Shown: piece after piece, positions 1 to 5,700 of the stretch | How positions within the stretch are numbered: the first letter of the stretch is position 1 | How the letters are laid out: the number at the start of each line of letters is the position of its first letter | Assembly (NCBI GenBank): GCA_964496245.1 | Contig: CAZBZG010000172.1 | Location: 1-10,276 of the forward strand | Reading direction: 5' to 3' | Length of the DNA stretch: 10,276 bases | DNA from: CAZBZG01 sp964496245 | GTDB lineage: Bacteria; Planctomycetota; SZUA-567 | Made by a program: the position numbers and the translations under genes | Notes under the pieces: generated by a model | Databases searched by the model: none | Told to the model about the DNA's origin: nothing | What the model saw: only the letters and a program-made list of their open reading frames with translations

Positions 1-1
1 C

Positions 2-1018
2 GAGGCGCTCGAGAAGGCTTGGAAAAAGAAACGGGCGGCTGCACGCAAGGACGAGGACAAGATGGGCGAGGCCTTGACGCGCCTCGTGCAGGAGTACTCC
101 GCGTTCCCGCTGATCGATGCGGTCCACCTCCGCCTCGGCGAGATCGCCTACGACCGCGGGCAGTACGAGCGGGCGCACGGCCACTACCAGCAGGCGCTGC
201 GCGCGAGCCGGGGCAAACAGGAGGCGAGCATCGCAGACAAGGCCCAGTACCGGATCGGCTGGTGCCTGCTTCGCCAGGCCGAGGCCGTGCAGCGAGAGGC
301 GGAACAAGCCAGGGACAAGACCAAGCACGCCGCCCTCGCGAAACGAGCGATCGCGAAACGGCGCCAGGCGCTCCAGGCCTTCGAGACCCTGGCGACCGCG
401 TATGACAAGAGCGCATTCGCGGCCGAGGGCTACTTCCGGGCTGCCGAGCTGCGCCGGCAGTCGGGCGATTCCGAAGGCGCGCTCACGGAATACCAGCGGG
501 CGCTCTCCCGGGCCCCCAAGGCGGCGTTTGCGCCGGCCGCGGCCTACGGCATCGGCGCGTGCCGTCTCGAGATGGGCCAGTACCGGGAGGCGCTCGAGGA
601 CTTCAAGACCCTTCTCGAGGCTTTTCCGAAGAGCGATCTCGTGCACGAAGCCCGGTGGGGTGCGGGGCAGGCCTGCTACAATCTGAAGGCCTATGCAGAC
701 GCGCGCGGCTTCTTCGAACAGGCCCTTGCCGACGACGATCGCGGCGAGGCTGCGGCCAAGGCGCGGTTCGGCCTGGGGCTGATCGCGCTCGAGGCTCGCC
801 AATGGGAGACCGCCCGGGAGGAGTTCCTCAAGGTGGAGGCCTTCCACGGCGGATGGAAGATCTGGGCCGCGCTCGCCCTCTTCAAGGCGAGTCAGGCCGC
901 ACAGAAGCTCAACCAACCTGAGAAGGCCAAGAAGGACCTGGAGCTGATCCTCAAGCGCTACGCGTTTACGCCAGCGGCCGCCAAGGCCAAGGATGCGCTG
1001 GCTGCATGGGACGAGTGA
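2..1018 (+). CDS. TPR-repeat protein, 5' end cut by window edge
   Basis: The frame is open to the first base, so the N terminus lies outside the window; 338 residues are visible before TGA. An internal ATG at 62 has no convincing ribosome binding site, and the codons before it (a Lys/Arg/Glu-rich helix) fit the same protein. The chain is almost wholly helical with tetratricopeptide signatures: paired helices with the pattern G-x-Y-x-x-A, for example GQYERAHGHYQQAL, GDSEGALTEYQRAL, GQYREALEDFKTLL and AYADARGFFEQAL, each followed by a Pro- or Asp-containing turn. I count about six repeats. TPR arrays are protein-protein scaffolds; in Tol-Pal clusters the TPR protein CpoB/YbgF plays such a role. 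Its position upstream of exbB/exbD suggests a periplasmic or envelope scaffold for that system, but localisation cannot be judged without the N terminus. The 152-bp gap after it may hold a separate promoter. Confidence 0.85.
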   Translation, partial: EALEKAWKKKRAAARKDEDKMGEALTRLVQEYSAFPLIDAVHLRLGEIAYDRGQYERAHGHYQQALRASRGKQEASIADKAQYRIGWCLLRQAEAVQREAEQARDKTKHAALAKRAIAKRRQALQAFETLATAYDKSAFAAEGYFRAAELRRQSGDSEGALTEYQRALSRAPKAAFAPAAAYGIGACRLEMGQYREALEDFKTLLEAFPKSDLVHEARWGAGQACYNLKAYADARGFFEQALADDDRGEAAAKARFGLGLIALEARQWETAREEFLKVEAFHGGWKIWAALALFKASQAAQKLNQPEKAKKDLELILKRYAFTPAAAKAKDALAAWDE

Positions 1019-1170
1019 TGTCTGGAGAAATTCAAACGATGGATTCGGTTTGGCCGGTCGTTTCAACAGCGTTCGCCAGGCGCCTCCTAAGTACAGCCCG
1101 TTGCAAATAGGCGAACACATGCCGGAGCGCCGGCGATGCGGATGCAAGACGCGAACGAGGAGGAAGAACC

Positions 1171-1377
1171 ATGAGCGAATCGACACAGGCGTTTCTGATG
1201 GGAATCTCCGCGGCCCTGGCCGGTCTGCTGCTGTACATCTGCGTCACGTACGCCGGTCCGGTGGTTCTGGGCGGACTGCCGCCCGAGGCGCCGGGCGCCA
1301 AGGTGGCGCCAACGGCCGCGGACACGGAAGCCGAGGACGGCCCGGAATCGCCCGCCCTGGCGCGGGCGGGTCTGTGA
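1171..1377 (+). CDS. Small single-pass membrane protein, function unknown
   Basis: A 68-residue protein preceded by an excellent Shine-Dalgarno (AGGAGGA at 1158-1164, about 6 nt before ATG). Residues 8-36 form one hydrophobic helix (around LMGISAALAGLLLYICVTYA), and the rest is a Pro/Ala/Glu-rich tail of about 32 residues that looks disordered. There is no Arg/Lys cluster before the helix, so orientation is uncertain. It ends 20 bp before the exbB start and is almost certainly co-transcribed with exbB and exbD. I do not recognise a family. The position suggests a small accessory subunit or stabiliser of the ExbB/ExbD complex, which is inference. An uncleaved signal-like anchor for a tail peptide is the alternative. 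Coding status is supported by the ribosome binding site, the clean helix and operon spacing. Confidence 0.75.
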   Translation: MSESTQAFLMGISAALAGLLLYICVTYAGPVVLGGLPPEAPGAKVAPTAADTEAEDGPESPALARAGL

Positions 1378-1386
1378 GGGCAGGGC

Positions 1387-1392
1387 GGAGGA
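1387..1392 (+). promoter_or_regulatory. Ribosome binding site fixing the exbB start
   Basis: GGAGGA lies 5 nt before the ATG at 1398. The same frame is open back to 993, but upstream candidate starts lack a comparable site and would overlap the 68-residue gene. Translation from 1398 also gives a proper signal peptide. Confidence 0.7.
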
Positions 1393-1397
1393 CAACC

Positions 1398-2291
1398 ATG
1401 CGGATGCGATGCGTACTGAGCGTGGCACTGGTGCTGGTACTCCTGTGCGGGCGTTCCGTGCCCGCGGGCGAGTCCGCGGCTGCGGCAGCACCCGAGACCG
1501 CGGAAGGAGCGCGAGGATCGGCGGAACCGGACGCGGCCGGCGAGGCGGCTCCGCCCGCGGCTACGGGCGCGCCTGCAGCGTCCGCTGCAGAGGCGGACGT
1601 GCCTGCGTCCGCGGGCGCAGGCGGCATGCTCTCGGACATCCAGGAGACCTTTGAACGCGGCGGCACGATCATGTGGGTGCTCTTGGCCACCTCGATCGTG
1701 GGGCTCACGTTCTTTCTTGAACGGGTCGTGAGCCTCCGGCGCCGACAGCATATCCCCGCCGAACTCGAAGCGGACGTGCTCAAGTGCATCCGCACGAGCG
1801 GAGACGAGAGCGCCCGCGCGCTCCTCAAGGACAAGGCCGTGTCCCTGGCCCGCGTGCTCGACGGCCTTCTGGCCCGGCGCGGGGCCACACGCCAGGAGAT
1901 GGAGCGGGCGCTGGAGGACGAAGCGAGCCGCGTGCTCTGGGACCTCCGGGTCAACATCCGTCCCGTGGGGATCGTGGCCTCGGTAGCGCCCCTGATCGGC
2001 CTGCTCGGCACGGTCTTCGGGATGATCGAGGCCTTCCAGGAGGCGGCCGAGTTCGGCATGGACGACCCCAAAAAGTTCGCGGGCGGCATCTACGAAGCGC
2101 TCTACACCACGGCGTTCGGTTTGACCATCGCGATTCCGTTCGTGATCGGGTATCATTACCTGCGGGGCAAGGCCGATGTTATCATCCGGGAAGTGGAAGA
2201 CATCGCCATCCGTTTCGTGATCCAGTTCCACGCGTCGGATGGACCGGCAAGCGCCCGGCCCGAACCGGTGGATCCGAGCGGCTCCGCCTGA
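1398..2291 (+). CDS. exbB: ExbB/TolQ/MotA-family proton channel protein with N-terminal signal peptide
   Basis: A 297-residue inner-membrane protein of the ExbB/TolQ/MotA family, which forms the multimeric ring around an ExbD/TolR pair and conducts protons to power a partner across the envelope. Residues 1-23 look like a cleavable signal peptide (hydrophobic VLSVALVLVLL, then VPA-G), followed by about 55 residues rich in Ala, Pro and Glu. Three membrane helices follow at about 88-108, 189-211 and 229-256, with a cytoplasmic helical region between the first two. Family motifs are intact: APLIGLLGTVFGMIEAF at 197-213 and G-x-x-EAL-x-TTAFGLTIAIP ending at 247. E. coli ExbB lacks a signal peptide and this long extension; similar extended forms occur in other phyla. 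exbD begins 19 bp downstream. TolQ is the alternative name; without tolA, tolB or pal nearby, the symbol is a family-level choice. Confidence 0.92.
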   Translation: MRMRCVLSVALVLVLLCGRSVPAGESAAAAAPETAEGARGSAEPDAAGEAAPPAATGAPAASAAEADVPASAGAGGMLSDIQETFERGGTIMWVLLATSIVGLTFFLERVVSLRRRQHIPAELEADVLKCIRTSGDESARALLKDKAVSLARVLDGLLARRGATRQEMERALEDEASRVLWDLRVNIRPVGIVASVAPLIGLLGTVFGMIEAFQEAAEFGMDDPKKFAGGIYEALYTTAFGLTIAIPFVIGYHYLRGKADVIIREVEDIAIRFVIQFHASDGPASARPEPVDPSGSA

Positions 2292-2300
2292 CGGGCCAAC

Positions 2301-2304
2301 GGAG
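2301..2304 (+). promoter_or_regulatory. Ribosome binding site fixing the exbD start
   Basis: GGAG lies 6 nt before the ATG at 2311. A longer in-frame start at 2239 would overlap exbB by 53 bp and add 24 residues unlike any ExbD N terminus, so 2311 is preferred. Confidence 0.55.
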
Positions 2305-2310
2305 ACCTGC

Positions 2311-2733
2311 ATGCGCACGTTTCGCGAAGAGGAGGAGGGCTTCGAGGTCCCCCTGACGCCGCTGATCGACATCGTCTTCCTGCTGCTCGTCTTCTTCCTG
2401 GTCGCCACGAGCTTCACCCGCAAGGAGATCGACCAGAAGGTGAAGCTGCCCGAGTCCGAGGGCGGGACGCCGCAGGCGGTCGTTCGCGAGAATCTGATCA
2501 TCAACATCCGCGAGGATGGCACCCTCGTGGTCGACGGCAGGATCGTAGAAGCCGACGCGCTGCGCATCCTGGTCAGCGAGTGGCATGCGCGGCATCCGGA
2601 CAAGCGCGTCGTCATCCGCGGCGACGGCCGGGTGCCCTACGAGCGGGTCATGAAGGTCATGGGCCTGTGCAAGTCTCTGGGAGTGAAGGACGTGGACCTG
2701 CCGGTGGAGGAGCCTGAGGGAACGCATCCGTGA
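2311..2733 (+). CDS. exbD: ExbD/TolR-family biopolymer transport protein
   Basis: A 140-residue protein of typical ExbD/TolR length. A short acidic cytoplasmic N terminus (MRTFREEEEGFEVPLTP) leads into one membrane helix at about 18-36 that carries the family signature PLIDIVFLLLVFFLVAT. Asp20 aligns with the proton-carrying aspartate of ExbD/TolR. Residues 40-140 form the periplasmic domain, with the usual pattern of a first strand (IDQKVKLPE), a central NLIINIREDGTLVVDG and a terminal VVIRGDGRVPYERVMKVMGLCKSLGVKDVDL. With ExbB it should form a proton-driven motor that acts on a third, periplasm-reaching protein. The stop codon overlaps the GTG start of the giant VWA/DUF4159 gene by 4 bp, implying translational coupling and a shared role. 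TolR is the alternative name; the family assignment itself is secure. Confidence 0.93.
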   Translation: MRTFREEEEGFEVPLTPLIDIVFLLLVFFLVATSFTRKEIDQKVKLPESEGGTPQAVVRENLIINIREDGTLVVDGRIVEADALRILVSEWHARHPDKRVVIRGDGRVPYERVMKVMGLCKSLGVKDVDLPVEEPEGTHP

Positions 2734-5700
2734 GACGAATACCGCGTGCGGGCGAGTGGCGTTGGAGGCGCGCCTGGCTGGTGGTGGCGGCCGCGGCCGG
2801 GCTGGCCGCGTGCGCCGAGTTCGGCGCAGCAGCGGACACGGGCCGGTTGCAGGTGCGGCTTCTCTCCACGGACGCGGGCGCGCCCGCGGAGCCCCGGAAC
2901 ATCAAGCTCGCCTTTGCGCTTCCCAAAGCGCTCGAGAAGACCCTGCCCGCGATCGGGGCCCGGCACATCACCGTGCACGTCTTCCCCGCCGACCTGTCTG
3001 TGGAAGAAGGGCTGCAGCCGTCCTACGCTGGTGCGGGCCTCATGGTCTGGCATCATCAACGGAACGTGTTCGTAGATGTGCGCCAGCCCCCGGCCCAACA
3101 GGCGACGGGTAGGTATGCGCTGCTCGTACGATGCGTGTCCGACGGGCGCGAGCTCGCCCGCGGCCGGGCAGAGGGGGCGGTCGAGTACGTGGCCGAGAAG
3201 GTGGACGTCGTGCTCGTGATCGACTCCTCCATGAGCATGATCCGCTCCGATCCGTACAAGAAGAGGGTGGAGGCGGCGCGCGGCTTCGTGGAAATGGCGG
3301 CGCGCGGAGGCAGCATCGGCAGGGTCGGGATCGTCTCGTTCAGCAACCGCGCGGAGGTGCTCGCGCCGCTGACCGGCGTGGGCGCGCATGCGGCATTCCA
3401 GAAGGCCTTCAAGCGTGTCAAGAGCGACGGGCAGACCAACATGGACGATGCCCTCGAAGCGGCCGAAAACGTGCTGGACGAGGGGGGCTCCCCGCGGCGG
3501 GCCGTGGTGTTCCTGACCGACGGGCGCAATGAACCGTTGCGCTACAAGGAAACACACAAGCGGCTGGCGGCCGAGGGCGTGCCCATCTATGCGGTGGGCC
3601 TGTCCGATCGCGCGGACCACGCTCTGCTCGAACGCATGGCGCGCGAAACCGGCGGCCGCGCCTTTCGGGCTGCCACCGACCGGGATCTGCTCGCTATCTA
3701 TCAGCGGGTGGCTTCGGAGATCGGACGCCAAGTGACGCTCCTGCGGGAAACCCTTCGCGGCCAGGCCGTGGACGTCCGCCTGCCCGTGGACCGTTCGGTC
3801 CAACGGCTCGACCTCACCTTCAATGCGGAACGGGACAGCGGCCGTCTCGAACTCCAGGACCCGCAGGGCCGCAGGATCGGGCCGGGACTGGCGACGGCTG
3901 ACGCGCGCGCCTCGTTCTTTGAGGAGTCCGGCTGCCAGATGGCGCGCGTGACCCGGCCGGCGGCCGGCGCGTGGACGGTCTCGCTCAGCACGCTGCCGAC
4001 CGACCGGGCTCCCACGCTCACCGTGACAGCCGACTCGGATCTCTTCCTGGATCTCTTCCCGCCGCAGCTGAGCGGACGACGGCTTCACCTCGGAGCAACG
4101 CTGGCATGGGGGAGCGACCCCGTGGCCGGGGGCCGCGTGCGGCTTCTCGACACGCGCGGCCGGGTGCCGGGAGTGGAACTCGCCGACGATGGCGAGCACA
4201 ACGACGGAGCGGCCGGGGACGGCGTGTTCTCCGGATGGATCGATCTGCCGCGCGATCTCGAGGGCAATCTCAGCCTGGAGCTTCGTGCGTGGGGCCGTAC
4301 GCGGCATGGCGAGACCTTTGTCCGCCAGACCGGCGGCGGCTTGGAGGGGATCGAGCGGGCCCGCGAGGACGTTGGCCCCGAGATGGCGGCTCGCCTCCTG
4401 GGCGGTAGTGTCGATCTGGGCGTCCATCTTCCCGGAGAGACGGCCGAGGGGCGCGGTCTTCTGACGCTTGTCAGCGAACACGAGCTCGCCCTCGCCGTGG
4501 AGCCGAGTGATCTGTCCGGCAAGCCGACCGGCCGCATTCCCAACACCGCCCTCGCCCTGGCGCCCGGGAACGGCGCCCTGATGCGTCCGGGGAAGAACTT
4601 CGTGCGCGTGCGCCTGACGGTTCCCGGGGGCACGCCGCCCGGCAGGTATGGGGGGCGGATCGCCGTGGCGGCCGGCCGGGCCCACGCCGTACTCGAAGTC
4701 TCGCTTACCGTGCCCCGTGTGGCGCTGGGCCTTGAACGGACCGAGCTCGATCTGGGCGAGATCCGCCGGGGACGCGAAGCTGCGGCGGAACTGCGGATCG
4801 GGCTCGACGCGCCGCGCGCGCTTCCGCTGGACTGGGAGGCCGCGGGGCGGGCAGCCGATCACCTCACCGTGGACCGGAAGCGCGGCGCTCCCCTCGGCGT
4901 AGGGCCGGACAATCGCCTGACGCTCCGCGCGCGCGCGCCCCTGGATGCGGCTGCCGGAACACACCTGGCCAAGCTCAGGCTCACCTGCGGCCCGGCGAGC
5001 CAGGACCTGGCTGTGCGTTTCACCGTGCGCGAGCGGCCGTCCGAGAGCGTTCCGCAGGCGGTGTATGAGGTTGAGCTGCCGGAAGTGGTGGAGCGTCCCC
5101 CGCCCGAGCCCTTGCCCGCTCCGCCGGACGAGCCAAAGGGCGCGACGGGCACGACGCAGGAAGAACCCGTACCCGCGGTGGTGCCGGCGCGCACGGATTC
5201 GGACGAGGCGTGGAAGGAGTTGCGGCCGTTTCTCTTCTGGCTGGTCGTGTGCGCGCTGTTGTTGCTCGTGCTATTGGTCATCGCCGCGCGCCTTCTCGTG
5301 CGGCATCGCATGGCGCGCTTTGCGCTCGCCTCAATCCTGGTGAACGCGCTCGTGCTCCTCGCCTTCGTGGGGCTGCTCGCGCCGGAGAGCGTACAGCGCA
5401 TGGTGAAGCAGCCACGCATGGTGGCCAAGCTCGTCGGCATCAAGAAGGATCTCGGGCTCTCTCTGAGCGAAGCCGAACAGCGACTGCTGCAGCGCGTGGA
5501 GGCGGTCGAGCAGGACGAGCAACGGTTCACGGAAGAGAAGAAGACCGTCGCGCGTTCGTCGGACCGTCCGCCCTCCGAGATCGCCCAGAGCAAGCCGATC
5601 GATACGCCTGAGCTGGTGACCCGGCGCGAACCCGCCCGCGCCAAGCCCGAGTCGGAGCTCGTACGCAAGCCCTTGGCGTTGCGCCGCCCGCAACTGGACC

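Noticed and set aside
1019..1170. Promoter for the exbB cluster in the 152-bp gap
   Set aside because: This gap is slightly less GC-rich and contains TTCAAC and TAAGTA, but the spacing (about 20 nt) is poor and sigma preferences of this organism are unknown. A weak 5-bp hairpin (1121-1134) has no T-run. No site can be called.
993..1397. N-terminal extension of exbB back to 993
   Set aside because: It would overlap the TPR stop and the whole 68-residue gene. The ATG at 1398 has a ribosome binding site and yields a signal peptide.
2757..2790. Twin-arginine (Tat) signal on the giant protein
   Set aside because: Arg13-Arg14 precedes the hydrophobic stretch, but the surrounding residues (RWRRAWLVV) lack the S/T-R-R-x-F-L-K context. 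A Sec/lipoprotein signal fits better.
2637..4964. 775-codon open frame on the - strand
   Set aside because: Opposite exbD and the VWA region. The protein is low-complexity, His/Arg/Gly-rich and matches no family, so it is a shadow of the + strand genes.
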